A stretch of DNA of 64,000 nt, from positions 5,016,902 to 5,080,901 of the forward strand of contig OX422199.1 in assembly GCA_949130485.1 (NCBI GenBank). The letters are read 5' to 3'. A model generated the notes under the pieces. The model searched no databases and had not been told where the DNA came from. It saw only the letters and a program-made list of their open reading frames with translations. Origin of the DNA: Agelas oroides. Its lineage: Eukaryota > Porifera > Demospongiae > Agelasida > Agelasidae. The translations under genes and the position numbers were made by a program. Shown here one piece after another: positions 47,930-60,000 of the stretch. Each line of letters begins with the position of its first letter. The stretch's first letter is position 1.

Positions 47930-49210
47930 GCTACAAATCCTACTGGGGGAGTTCTCAGATGTCCTTCGATCCACACCAGGCAGGACAAGTATGGCCGAGC
48001 ACAATATTGAGACTGGGACAGCTAACCCGATCCGACTACCCCCATACCGGTTGCCACATGCCTACCGAGAGACGGTGAGAAAGGAGCTGAATGAGATGGA
48101 GGAGAGTGGCGTGATTGAACCTTCTGTCAGTGAATGGGCCTCTCCAGTAGTTCTTGTCCAGAAGAAGGATGGCACTATGCGCTTTTGCGTAGACTATCGG
48201 AAGTTGAACAGTGTATCACGGACTGATGCCTATCCCATGCCAAGAGTGGATGACCTAATTGACCGGCTGGACACCGCCAAATACATCACCACACTGGATC
48301 TCACACGTGGCTACTGGCAGGTACCTATGGCCAAAGGTGCCTGCACGAGAACGGCATTCACCACCCCGTTTGGTCTGTACCAGTTTCGGGTGATGCCATT
48401 CGGTCTACAGGGTGCACCAGCCACTTTTCAGCGGATGATGGACCAGTTGATACGTGGTATGGAAACATTTGCTGGTGCTTATCTTGATGATCTGGTCATT
48501 CACAGTTCAACCTGGGAGGATCATATGCGTCAGATTTGTGCTGTACTTGAGAGATTGCGAGAAGCAGGACTGATTGCAAAACCCAGGAAGTGCAGTTCCC
48601 GACTCCAGTAACAAAGAAAGAAGTGAGGACCTTCTTGGGGATGACCGGATACTACCGGAAATTCATTGAAGATTATGCCACAGTTGCAGCCCCGCTGACA
48701 GACCTAACTCGCAAGAATAGCCCTAATCGTGTCAAGTGGACTCCAGTATGTGAAGCAGCCTTTCAGAAGTTAAAAAAATGTCTATGTTCCACACCTGTGC
48801 TCAGAAGTCCAGATTTTGATAGGACTTTTATTGTTCAGACTGATGCGTCAAACTGAGGTGTCGGAGCGGTGTTGAGTCAAGTGGGTGAAGATGGCACAGA
48901 TCATCCTATCGCATATTATAGTCGAAAACTCCTTCCGCGAGAGGAACGATACTCGACTATAGAGAAGGAGTGTCTGGCTATAAAGTTAGCAGTCCAAACC
49001 TTTCGGGTGTACTTGCTGGGAAAGCCCTTCATCATCCAGACAGACCACCGGTCGTTGGAATGGTTGGACCGGCTTAAGGAGAATAATGCCCGCCTCACAA
49101 GATGGAGTCTATCTTTGCAGCCCTATCAGTTTCAAGTACACTATCGGGCTGGTAAAGCTAATGCTAATGCCGATGCACTATCTCGGGGAGTAGAGTCACC
49201 CACAAATGCG
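47930..49210 (+). mobile_element. Reverse transcriptase and RNase H region of the LTR element
   Basis: Typical Ty3/gypsy blocks are ASPVVLVQKKDGTMRFCVDY, TTLDLTRGYWQV, FGLQGAPATFQRMM and AYLDDLVIHS (YLDD catalytic pair). An RNase H region with YSTIEKECLAI and TDHRSLEWL follows and ends just before the purine tract and 3' LTR. Confidence 0.88.
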
Positions 49211-49241
49211 ACATGTTAGTCGCAGGAGAAGGGGGGAGGAG

Positions 49242-49666
49242 TGTGAGGGATTACCTCACTGTGACAGCTATTGCCCTTATTTATTAATTTGTGTATATTT
49301 CTGCATGTAGGTTAAGTCATGGTTCCTAATTTCCTGCTTGTATATTTTGTGGTTTAGGTTTTGTATCAAGGTCAGTTATATTTACCACATTTGTGGAATG
49401 TTTCCAGTTGCATCATTTTGTCACCTAGGTCATTTCTTTTGGTTGAATACTTAATGTTTCTGTACCTGATTTCCTGGCTTTTCAGTTGCTCCCTAATATT
49501 TTATATTGTGGTTTCCTGTACTTTCCATTGTATCATCCTGATTGCAGCTAGATCATGTCAGTTTTGTACCTATTTAAGTCAGCTGGGTTTTGCTGTTTGA
49601 TGTTGAACTAGAAATTGAGTCTCTCCAATTGACATCTCGAGTTGCGCCGCGGCTTAATCCTTCACA
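49242..49666 (+). repeat. 3' LTR of the Gmr1-like element
   Basis: Same termini as the 5' LTR, preceded by a purine-rich tract at about 49223-49241 (AGGAGAAGGGGGGAGGAG), the probable plus-strand primer. Confidence 0.92.
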
Positions 49667-51933
49667 CTGACACACCTGTCCCTGAACCCCACCCTGTACT
49701 TTTCGATGAAATAAACGGCCAAATGATTCGTGACACGATACTGAGAATGGATGGTGCAGCAGGTCCATCTGGCCTTGATGCTGCCTCATGGAAACGTCTA
49801 TGCACTTCCTTCAAAGGTGCATCTACTGACCTATGTGAATCTTTGGCAGCCACTGCCAGACAAATTTGCACCTGCTATGTTGACCCCCGTGGTCTGTCAT
49901 CTTTTGTTGCTTGTCGTCTTATTGCCTTAGACAAGTGCCCTGGGGTAAGACCAATTGGCATTGGTGAGACTGTCCGAAGAATAATTGGTCGAGCGACTGC
50001 AAGAGTCCTTAGCAACGACATCCAAGCAGCAGCGGGACCACTTCAGCTGTGTGCTGGTCACCAATCAGGCTGTGAGTCTGCTGTCCACGCCATGCGTCAG
50101 GTGTTCGAATCCTCAGAGACGCAAGCCATCATTCTAGTTGATGCGAAAAACGCTTTCAACACTCTAAACCGACAAGCTGCTCTGAGAAACATCCACCACT
50201 TGTGTCCATCACTATCCAAGATTCTTATCAACACCTATCGGGAGGACGTTCGATTATTCATCGATGGTGAGACCCTACTGTCGCAGGAAGGCACTACTCA
50301 AGGGGATCCACTAGCTATGGCAATGTATGCCATAGCTGTTAATCCACTCATCCACCGACTAAAATGCGATACAACGAAGCAAATCTGGTTTGCAGATGAT
50401 GCTACTGCTGGGGGAAAGCTCAACAACTTGCGAGAATGGTGGGATTGCCTCACCAATGCTGGCCCAGACTATGGCTACTTCCCGAATGCATCAAAAACCT
50501 GGCTCATTGTGAAAGAAGGATACAATGATGAAGCCATATCTACATTCGAAGGAACCCAAGTGGTCATTACCGAGGAAGGGAAGAAATACCTAGGATCAGC
50601 CGTAGGAAAGCAGACATTCATAGAGAGATATGTGCAACAGAAGGTCACCACTTGGGTTGGTGAGCTGGAACGCCTCTCATCAATAGCCATCACCCAACCA
50701 CATGCAGCCTTTGCTGCCTTCACACATGGTCTGACAAGCAGATGGACGTATCTAGCAAGAACCACTCCAAACATTGAAAATCTCATCAAGCCTCTTGAAG
50801 AAACCATAAGAAAAGTCTTTCTACCAAAACTCACTGGTGATAATGCTTTCAGTGACACCGAGAGGGAATTATTGGCATTACCAGCTCGTCTTGGTGGACT
50901 CGGTATATTTGATCCATCCAAGAAGAGTGCACTACACTACTCTATGTGTGAGACAATCTCAGCACCCCTTGTACGCTTGATTCAAGACCAGTCAGAGGCA
51001 TATGCACCTGAAGTAAAGGAAGCTCAAACATGAATGAGAAACAACGCATGAAAATTCCACAGACAGTGCGAAGCAAATGACCTGGAGGAAAACCTACCCA
51101 CCAAGCTGCAGAAGGCCCTCACTATTTGCTCCGAGAAAGGAGCCTCAAGCTGGCTTTCAGCCCTACCCATCTCTGAACATGGGTTTGCCCTGCATAAAGG
51201 GGCCTTCAGGGATGCTCTGTGCTTGCGGTACGGTTGGCAACCATCACATCTACCCTCCCACTGTGTCTGTGGTCACCATTTCACCATCGAGCATGCACTT
51301 AGCTGCTCAAGGGGCGGATTTCCTTCTATTCGGCACAATGAGATTCGTAACATCACGGCGGACCTGCTGAGTGGAGTCTGCCACGGTGTCGGAACCGAGC
51401 CGAGCCTACAACCTGCAACTGGGGAGCAGCTTGAGCACAGGACTGCCAACCGAGAGGATGGCGCCCGACTTGACATTGTGGCACAAAACTTTTGGGGGAA
51501 GGATAGACAGAGTGCATTCTTTGATGTCAGGGTTTTCAACCCCTACGTACCTTGCTATCGAAGCTCCACCCTACCTCAGTGCTATCGGAAGAATGATTTA
51601 GAGAAGAAGAGGGCATATGAAGAACGTGTGCTGGAAATAGAACACGGCTCCTTCTCCCCATTGGTTTTTTCAGCCGCAGGAGGCATGGGCACCATTGCAA
51701 CTGTTGTGTATAAGAGGCTGGCCTCTCTCTTGGCCGAGAAACAAGGAAGACCATACAGCTCGACATTGCACTGGCTAAGATGCAGACTGAACTTTTCTTT
51801 GCTGAGATCAGCCATAATGTGCATTCGGGGCTCCCGATCTGAGACTCTACATCCCCACCCATGGAGTCCATTGACCTGGCCCTTCATGAAGGCCAGGTGC
51901 CAGCATTTTAAACCTTATGAACATCCTTTATAA
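49667..51933 (+). CDS. LINE copy B, reverse transcriptase to endonuclease-like part
   Basis: It resumes the frame of the N-terminal part (all three pieces share one frame). The blocks are CRLIALDKCPGVRPIGIGET, ILVDAKNAFNTLNR, EGTTQGDPLAMAMYA, IWFADDATAGG (FADD in place of YADD) and LLALPARLGGLGI. Then come CVCGHHFTIEHALSC with RHNEIRN, and RLDIVAQNFWG with FFDVRVFNP. In-frame TGA codons at 51031-51033 and about 51049-51051 interrupt it between the RT and the finger. These two, and the TGA in the first piece, sit where an Arg CGA codon would fit, so CpG decay can explain all three. About 70% similar in the readable blocks to copy A by eye. Confidence 0.8.
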
Positions 51934-52048
51934 CTACATGCATCACTTTTAAATCCTTATCACCACTAAATTTTTATTTCACGTTCACTATATACTATAT
52001 TTTGTTTGCGTCACCAGCACGCGGTATAGTGTTTTCCGTCGAACGTTT

Positions 52049-52430
52049 GTGACTGTTTTTTACGAGAGGTTCAGAAAGGTATGCCCACAGTGTAATACCG
52101 TAGTGCATGCAATGGAGTGCAATAGGTCTATGCGTCTGAGAAAGGTATGCGCACAGTGTAATACCGTGGTCCACGTGAAGAGATCAGTTTGTGACTGTGG
52201 CCATGCCTTCGCATCGAAGAAAGGAAAGCACATGGTGTACTGCTGTTGGGGAGCCTGAGAACGCAATGAAACGTAGAAAAGCCTTACTGTCTGAGGAAGG
52301 GTTATTAGTGGGGAAAGAGAGAGACAAAGTCCGCAAAACGAGTAAGAGAGCTTCTGAAACACGTGAGCAGACTTTGCACAGGTAAGAACAGAACCAAACA
52401 CATATGGCAAGCATGACAGCTTCTATTGTT
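52049..52430 (+). pseudogene. Zinc-ribbon fragment with R/T/Q repeat start, mobile-element related
   Basis: RKVCPQCNTVVH occurs twice in diverged form, the second followed by VKRSVCDCGHAFASK, a CxxC..CxCG zinc ribbon. After a frame change a basic stretch follows, MKRRKALLSEEGLL, then KRASETREQTLHR, a stop, and EQNQTHMAS. This preamble of repeated R-x-x-E-x-EQT-x-x-R units is one I associate with N-termini of Helitron-like or OTU-bearing repeat proteins. The family assignment is tentative and the fragment is clearly truncated. Confidence 0.5.
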
Positions 52431-52475
52431 CACGAGACAGTGATCGATTCTAGTCAACACACATGCACTGCTGCG

Positions 52476-52520
52476 CCGAGGGTTTGGCACTTCAGTGCCT
52501 TTCATTTGACTTTGCAATTA
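52476..52520 (-). repeat. Candidate end of an AACCCTCGGCG element
   Basis: GCGCCGAGGGTTTGGCACTT plus CAGTGCC resembles the motif at 20381 and is the inverse of the starts at 14998 and 39911. Confidence 0.4.
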
Positions 52521-53004
52521 TAACCACATAATGAGATTCACTGGCCTGAACAGCAGGGTCTACACAAATAGCAGTCGTCTCGTTTTAGGGAATGTCAGAG
52601 AACTAGTGTACCTACCTGCATGCTTTTGTAAATGTTTCAGAAGCAAGTTCCTGCCCAATTTAATATTGTACCCTTGTGAACAATTATTCTAGTTGAAGAA
52701 TTTTTTATGTTATTAGTTTCAGGCCTCTCCCATTCTTTACTTGTTGGTTTGATGCTTCATTTTAATTGAATACTTAATTTAATAAATGATGGAATGAGGC
52801 TAGGAAAGTGGGAGTTGTTGACATGCCTGTTACATGCCTGTAATCACTATATGTGCTTTTTCTGGTGTAAATGTCCACACTTCAGTCTACTTAAGAATTG
52901 AATTTATGACCAAACCAGGTATGTACTAGTCTTGTTCCCAGGCTTTCCCCTTGCATGAACGAAAAGTTGGAAGGTGGCCTGGAAACACGGCTATATTTGT
53001 ACTA
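52521..53004. other. No recognised gene
   Basis: Intergenic. A diverged pair of MITE-like ends (CTAGTCTTGTTCCCAGG and CCTGGAAACACGGCTA) lies near 52926-52995. Confidence 0.4.
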
Positions 53005-53225
53005 TGGCACAACTTGTCTTTAGACGCCCAAGACACAATATGTGATTGGTCCCAAACTCCCTTGGACACATTATCTGTTCCATCCCAGACCCGGGAGACC
53101 CCCCTGGACACATTATGCGCTTTGTCCAACACAAACCCAAATTGTTGGACACAATTTGGGTTTCAGTCCAAACCCCCCTGGACACAATTTGTGATTTGAG
53201 CTGGACCCCCCTTGGACAAATTAAT
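53005..53225. repeat. Imperfect tandem repeats around CCCCCTGGACACA
   Basis: About four diverged units of 40-60 bp carry a TTGGACACA-type word and a C-run. The open frames here reflect the repeat. Confidence 0.6.
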
Positions 53226-53998
53226 TACTGTCCATTATTTACCCCCCCCCCCCCCAACGTAATTAACGCTGGCATATGCTTATTAAATGGAATAGCCCAA
53301 TATTATGATGAAGGCGAAATTATGTGTTGACACTGCGCTTGCAAAAGACTGGAGCTGTATGTTCTCCTCGACAGGTAAGACAGCTTTATAGATATAGTGA
53401 TGTCTTCACTTTATATACGTATAAATGAGAGAGGGTAGCTTATAGCCTTATATAGTGGGATAGGTACATGGATTTACACTTGTTACAACATTTGGACACT
53501 TGTCTACTCTCCAAACCTGCTGGTACATTGTGAGTGTGGCAAGAAAGAAAGGGAGCATTTCATAGCACTAATAGAAGGTGACTGGGTGTGCCTTTGTGCT
53601 AAAGTGTGTCCTCTCACATCACACAAGTGGTTTGAAAAGTACTAAGAGCCAGTAAAAGTAAAATGCAGACAGAAACATAAACTTAAATTGGTGTAAGAAC
53701 CTTCTCATCAAATAATGTCAATGTGATGGTAACTTGTGACCCCCTCCCCTCCTCATAGCGTCTGCATACTGTTGACTGATGATCGGACACTGCCCTCAAA
53801 TATCAGCCGCACAATCTGAAGCTCTGAGTGAAACCTCCTCAAGTAGTAGCCATGGCTAGTGTAGGAAGCAGACAACAGTCATGTAGCTATAGTGCATGCT
53901 AAGCCTTTTTGCATTCCACAACTTGGAATTATATTGGCTGAGGCCTCAGGCTAGGCAATGCATGCTTATGTAGCCTGTCTTCTGCTACTCTGCCATGG
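53226..53998. other. No recognised gene
   Basis: It begins with a poly-C run near 53243. No domain signal in any frame. Confidence 0.4.
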
Positions 53999-54071
53999 GG
54001 TCCAACTGGCTTAGTGGTAAGTGCATCTGACTAGTATTCAGAAACTCTTGGGTTTGAATCCCAGCTGGATC
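53999..54071 (+). repeat. tRNA-Thr(AGU)-like SINE head
   Basis: An acceptor stem GGTCCA/TGGATC mostly pairs. Box A is TGGCTTAGTGGTAA, the anticodon stem TCTGA/TCAGA encloses CTAGTAT, and box B is GGGTTTGAATCCC. It is followed by a non-tRNA body. Better preserved than the relative at 13946-14018. A real tRNA pseudogene is possible. Confidence 0.6.
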
Positions 54072-54697
54072 CCCAGCTCTTGCTCTTTCCGTTGTATGGT
54101 AAATAATGTCAAGCCTACTTGGTTGCTAATTATCCATCCGCCCAGTTGGAATCGCTTAATCCTATGCACATAACTTTACTGCATGCTTTTATTTTGGTAT
54201 GTTTACACTGGTGTCCTGTTATCACAAGTGTCCAGGAGTTGATAAGGAACCGTTTCTATCACCGTATTTCTCTTTGCAGAAGTGCAGAAACTTCATTCAA
54301 GATCTGCCTGTCATATCCTCCCACATGACATAAATTATATATGGTGCTTACATGCAAGAACTCAACCCTGTCGTGTTGTATGTAGTCATTTTTGTACCTA
54401 GTCAATTTTTGTTAGCCTCAGTCTTTCTTACTCCAGTGCTTGTCAGGCATTCTGCAAGAAACTAGCGCATGATTAGAAGGCCTGGGTATGACAATGTTAT
54501 TTTTCAGTTTGTAAGTAATGATGGTAAATTTTACATTCAATTCTAATTTGCATTGAGTTGAGCATAGTTGAATTCACCTGAACAACTTAACCAGTAAAAA
54601 GGTCTTATTCCTTATGCAGGCTACTTAATGAAGTATATATTATGTCCTGTACTAACGTTGAAAGAAGTCGTCTAGCTAGTTCCATACACCAAGATCC
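54072..54697. other. No recognised feature
   Basis: Possible SINE body followed by unassigned intergenic sequence. Confidence 0.4.
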
Positions 54698-55081
54698 TAG
54701 TCTAGGTTAACCAGTAAACTCGACCGACTTGACCGGCCATCTACAATCAATGGACTGGACTAGTGGACTGGTGGACTGACACTAAAAATCATTTTTACGC
54801 TTTCTAAATTATGAGTTACATGATGCATCGTATTAACCCTAAGTCAGGTTGTCTACACTATGACATAGAAAGACACACTACACACTGGGTACAGTATATG
54901 CCTTGTGAGTTATTTGCTCTGGATCATGTAGCTAGTAGAGGCTGCAGGGTTTCCACACAACTCCAAAGGCGAGTCTCGTTAGAAGGCATGATTTTAGTGT
55001 CAGTCCACCAGTCCAGTCCAACACTCCAGTCCGGTGATTGTAGATGGCTGACTTGACCGAGCGTCTGGCTACGCGAGACTA
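54698..55081. mobile_element. TAGTCT-ended inverted element carrying CCAGTCC repeats
   Basis: The ends are TAGTCTAGGTT and CGCGAGACTA. The inverted inner blocks GACTTGACCGGCCATCTACA and GTAGATGGCTGACTTGACCG, with the CCAGTCC-type tract on both sides, suggest the source of the tracts at 11583 and 11993. Confidence 0.6.
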
Positions 55082-57057
55082 GACTTGACCTTAAGTTGCA
55101 TGGGAAGTCACATGACCAATTAGGGTGGTACCACATGGGATTGGGTGAAAAGACAGCCTCCTGCTCTTTACCCACACTTAGCCCACCCTACTAAATACCC
55201 TTTCCTACGCCACTGGGGACTATAGTTAGATGGCTGTATATGTTGTACTCTGTGGTTGAGGCATTTCACTCTAATTGTAGACCCAGATGGTTTGAAATTG
55301 AGTAGGTATTTATACTCCAAACATAAGGCACCTAATGTCATGTATGCAAGTGTTAGTAACCATGCTAACGAACAGTTTTCAAATTAGCAGTCAGTATTTA
55401 CAGTGAGTGGGTGATTCAGCCATGGCCTCGTTCCCAGGCTTCCCCTGCACCCTTCAGCATCAGGACAGAGCCTTGGAATGAAGCAGGGTTAGCCCCAAAG
55501 AAGGCAGAACATAGTGCCACAAATTGTACCAAAATTTTGTGTTTTTGGGCTTTTAACAAATCCTAAGCATCTTGCTAGTCAAAATGCCTTTGTTGCCTTC
55601 TAAACGCTGTATATTGTTAGCTCAAGGTGAAATAGTTTACAGCAGATTGCAAAAGTCTTGCAACAAGCAAACTGAACAGTGGAAAACCACAATTGATTTA
55701 CTACGTATGAATTTAATTATCTTTCCCACCTCAGCACACCCTTCCTCTTGGTTCAAAAACAGTGCCCCTCGGAATATTATTAGAGCACACAATTTTTGCT
55801 AGTGCATGACATCATGCAGTTAGCCGCTCTTAAACCATGCCAGTAGGTGATAAGCAACAAACCTTGGTTGTAATCTTTGTGTATTATCTTTGCTAGCACA
55901 TGGTGGTTCATCTCGTGCAGTGCTCTCCAGCAAGCAGCAGTGGAAGATGTCTGCAGCCATGTGAAGGCACACCCAATCTGATTCCTAGTGGGTCACCTGT
56001 ACCAATATGCTAGTGAATTGCTTTGCACATTTAGGGTTTTATTTGCAACAAAATAGTGAAAATTAAACATGAACAAGCTGCAAGTTTTGAGGTATTTATG
56101 CACCAGCAGTGTAAAATAGACATGAATCTACAATAGGGCTGAGTGACATCAACTAGTGCATATATAATTGAACAAGAGCAAGAAGAGCCTCACAATGATT
56201 TAATATTTGCTAGTTTTAACACACTAGCTATAGCTCAGGCACCTCCTCTACCATGTATCTCTAGTCCTTTGCCTCAACTACTCTTCAACTCCAGTGAGCA
56301 TCAGTTTGTTACAACTTGCTGTCCATTGTTGTATACAAATACAGGTGTTATGTGGGTGTCCTTCTATATTACTCAAGTATATGTAGGAATTGTGGAATCA
56401 ACTCTTTCTCCACCATTGGCACATGAAACAGGCTAGTAACAAGCTGCAATGGCTAGCTCTGCTATCCATGTTGCATTTGAACTTCCCAGGAGTCAGAGCT
56501 CACTCCTTGGTCTTCAAATTGTAACTGAGTTTTAATCACACAGGCTGTAAGTGCTTCTCAATATTTGGATGCATGTGGTGCCTATAATTATATAGCTGAA
56601 GTTAGTTCTTACCCTGTGTTTACTTGTTAAACTATGTTAGAATAGAATGTCATTCTTAATATATAGAAGTTTCGTTTTTGCATGCCTAATGCAAGAAAAT
56701 CATAGTGAATATTCCACATTGATTTGAGGAATGATTACATCTGATTTAAGTGCTCTAATCTCAGGAAGGGGAAAATCCTATGTACAGGCTACTTGCCACT
56801 GTGTTGCTTAATTAAGTACCCATTAGCAATCTGTCAAGTTCACAAATTTGTAAATTCCACCTGCACACATGGTTACCATAGAACAGGTCCAGCACCACCA
56901 GTGAGGGGGGGTGGGGGGTAGTTTCGCGTATAGCTAGAACTATCCGGCGTCTGACCACGCGAGACTTGGACTCTCGCTGCATTTCAAACTTTAGCTTTCC
57001 GCCAAAGTCGCGCGCATGCGTATAAATCAACCTGCGCGCGTATTGCGCGGTATTTGG
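55082..57057. other. Upstream region of the RNF168-like gene; no recognised gene
   Basis: A block CATGGGATTGGGTGAAAAGA near 55136 also occurs near 31190. A lone MITE-like end (GGCCTCGTTCCCAGGC) lies at 55426. Short open frames only. Confidence 0.4.
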
Positions 57058-60000
57058 ATGGTCGCTGTATTGTGGATGGCGTGTTGTCCCGTATGTTACG
57101 ATCTGATCAGGGAGCCAGTTGTATTCCCATGCGGTCATGAAGTTTGCAGAGAGTGCTTCGATCACAGTCTGAAGACGGCTAACTTTTGCTGCCCGCTATG
57201 TCGGAAGCGAGTGAGTTCGTGGGCGAGAAGGCACGCAAAGGATCCAGTGGACCACAGGCGGAAGAGAGAGATAGAAGAAAGGATGCATGAACATCAGGAG
57301 GGGATCACTATGTACTCGGTAACAGGTAAGTGCAACGAGTTCTTGCAAGCTATAAGGTAATTGCCACGTGTTTTGTAACGCTGGAATGTAATCTTACGTA
57401 AAGCCCCAATTCTCATCAGTGCACACAACGCGGGCAGGCGGGTATTAGCCCGCAGGTATTTCTGATGACACAAACATGATGCCAGGAGGATCAGCGCTCG
57501 TCATGCGCCATTGCAGAAGGGTTCTTTTAGATGCTGTGAACTACGGTAGAAAAGCATGTTAGCGTTCATCACTATGCTTATCCAGTTCGTTACTATATTG
57601 TTAGTATGTGAACTTGAAAATAATTGTGATAAATTCTATCGTAGAAAATCCATGCAGGCAGCTGATAAGAAACTAATAATCAATGAATTGGGGCCTAGCT
57701 GCTGAACATAGCACTCGGACACAGGCGTATTCATACACAGTACAAAAATGACTGATCTGGTGCCTGGCAAGTGCCTAAGTATTTCAACATAGTTACAGAG
57801 ACAATACAGAAGCTAGAGACAACAGGTTCACACTTATATGGAACTCAAATATCCCTATTATCCATCCATTAAGGATGAATAATAGTGGTATATGAGTTCC
57901 AGTCTGTACTTCTTCTTGCATTTAGATGTGGGAGGAGCAGTATATAGCAAGTTTGGCAAGTTCGAGTAAGAGGCATGAGGTTGTTTTTCTTGTCAGATTT
58001 GGAAGGGTGGCATGTAGAGTTGTGACTGCTTCTTTTTCAAAGTGGCCAAGTGAGCCAATCTCCAGATTGGGTAAGAAACCTCTAGTCTGAAGGTCACTCA
58101 TAAGTGCTGTGTAGTTTGGTTTAGCCTGTTTTTTCACATGGAGTTGACATTCTGGGAGTTGACATTTTGGGAAGAACCCTTTTCTTCCACTAAGAGTTTG
58201 GAGGCCATCTCTTGTATTTATTGGAATGATGAGTTCCAACAGGTGGATGTTTTTCTCTTTGGTGATAACTGTATCAGGTCTGGCAGTATTTGGGACAATC
58301 GAGGTAAGTACTGTCAATGAAGAGTTGTCAGAGGCTCAAAGACCAGGAAGGTCAGACTGTGTATAGAATTTCATCTTCAGGGAGGTGGGACTGGAGGATT
58401 TTGGATAGGTGAGCCAAGATGGAGTTGTGGTTCCATGTGTATTGCTCTTGATTTAGAGCTGCTGGGCAGCAAGGATGTGATTGACAGTGTAAGATTGGGT
58501 GTGGCAGAGTGAACATGTGGGATCTGACTGAATTTGCCATCTGCAGAGGTTGATTGGTGATGGGAGACAGTCAATTCCAGCTCGGATCATGAATGACATT
58601 TGCCCAGCTGGAAGAGAATGCATGATTCGGGACCGTACGTGGGGTAAGTTGGACAATGTCTAGGAACTTTGATTGGACAGATAGGGATTCGAGGTGGGAA
58701 TTCCAGTGGTTGGTGTGCTTGGTGTTTGTTATAAAGAGGTCTCATCATAGATTGGACTGAAGTTTTTGATGGTGTGGCTGGGGGGAGAGTTGTTAGGGTA
58801 CTGAGATAACTTGGTGGGAAAGACTCTCTCTCTTTCCAAAGGATGGATCGGAGATTAGAGCTTGGATTTAGGTCTTGTGATGTGTGTGCTGAAGCGATTT
58901 TCACATCTAGCAAATGACAAGTATTGTTAACAAGCCCTGCATGGTCATGTGATTTGTGTGGTAACATTCTAGTTTGTCTACCCTGTACTGTAGTTTTGTC
59001 TACTCAGTATTTTTCCTTCCTTTTACTTCTGTTTGGAAGTTTACTTTGAGGTATTTGAGGGTTTTCTTCAAAGAACTTCACTGTCATGATGTACAACTGT
59101 CAAAGTGAAAAATTACCATAGTGTTTGTCTGAAGTTTCATAGAGACTGGTTGTTGCACTCACACAAGAAACACACAAAAGACTGAAGATAATGGTTTGAA
59201 ATACTTTTTAGATAAATACAGTGATGCACTGTGTAGTTGTGTATAGAATCTAGAAAGTTGCAAACTGGAATGTATAGCTAGTTGGGGCGAGCGTGAGCGA
59301 GCCCCACACTAGTGAGTTGAACGGCGGAATTTCTCTGGTATATATATATATATATATATATATCGTATCCGCATACGTCCAGTGTACACGTACGCGCGCC
59401 GCATACGGACACTATGAGCGTGATCTAATTGGGAACATGTGCGCAGCTTTTATAGTCAGATTTTATAGTCAGATTTTTGCTACTTGTAGTGAACATGTAT
59501 GTTCTGAATACTTCCAGAGGGCTCTGAAACCATCCAACACAAGAAAAACAGGCTACTGTGCACCCGAGAACGAGAGAGAGAGCCCGACGTGCGGCAGAAA
59601 CAGCCGAGCAAAGGCAGAAAAGATTAACGAAGCGGAGAGAGATAGGGCTAGGCGCTCTACCCAGACTGCCGATGCATATATAAATATCCTACTGTGCATA
59701 TATACATTGCAAACATGCACAGCTTGCTCACGCTCGCCCCACAATGCACCGCATTCGCCTAGTATATTTTGTGAGCATGCAGGTGGTGAGACATTTAGGC
59801 CAGTGGACATAGACTGCAGATGGACGAAGATGTGGGACACCTTTTAATCCTCAATCTTTTTGTTGTGGCTAGTGGCACTCTGTCTTGTATGTGTAGCATG
59901 GCAGACTGGTGTTGTGAATCAGATGGCATACACAGCAGAACGTTGACGCACGCCATTTATGTATTTTGAGCTGTTTGAGATCAGGAGATGGTATGAGTAC

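Larger units (their letters stand above)
44256..49666 (+). mobile_element. Ty3/gypsy LTR retrotransposon, Gmr1-like (integrase before RT)
   Basis: A fossil copy bounded by direct LTRs (44256-44689 and 49242-49666) and a 5-bp target duplication CTGAC (44251-44255 and 49667-49671). Parts in order: a primer-binding site just after the 5' LTR (TGGTGGCAGCGGTGGGAT), a gag region with coiled-coil start, SCAN-like capsid part and two zinc knuckles, an aspartic protease (DTGAS), integrase, reverse transcriptase, RNase H, and a purine tract before the 3' LTR. Integrase preceding reverse transcriptase is the Gmr1 arrangement, not the usual Ty3/gypsy order. The LTRs are about 99% identical apart from one short length difference, so the insertion is recent. 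It looks near whole, with roughly two breaks. Confidence 0.9.
42590..51960 (+). mobile_element. LINE copy B, near full length, split by two insertions
   Basis: Its three pieces are 42590-43551, about 44151-44255 and 49667-51960. The first gap is the 599-bp inverted-repeat element at 43552-44150 (9-bp duplication). The second is the Ty3/gypsy element at 44256-49666 (5-bp duplication). It belongs to the same family as copy A. Start and end are approximate. The 5' region lies directly after the A-rich tail of copy A. Confidence 0.8.

Noticed and set aside
55426-55490. MITE-like end GGCCTCGTTCCCAGGC
   Set aside because: Single arm with a poorly matched partner and no duplication.
59293-59847. 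184-codon open frame
   Set aside because: It begins in a TA microsatellite, crosses the edge of an inverted-repeat element and shows no domain.
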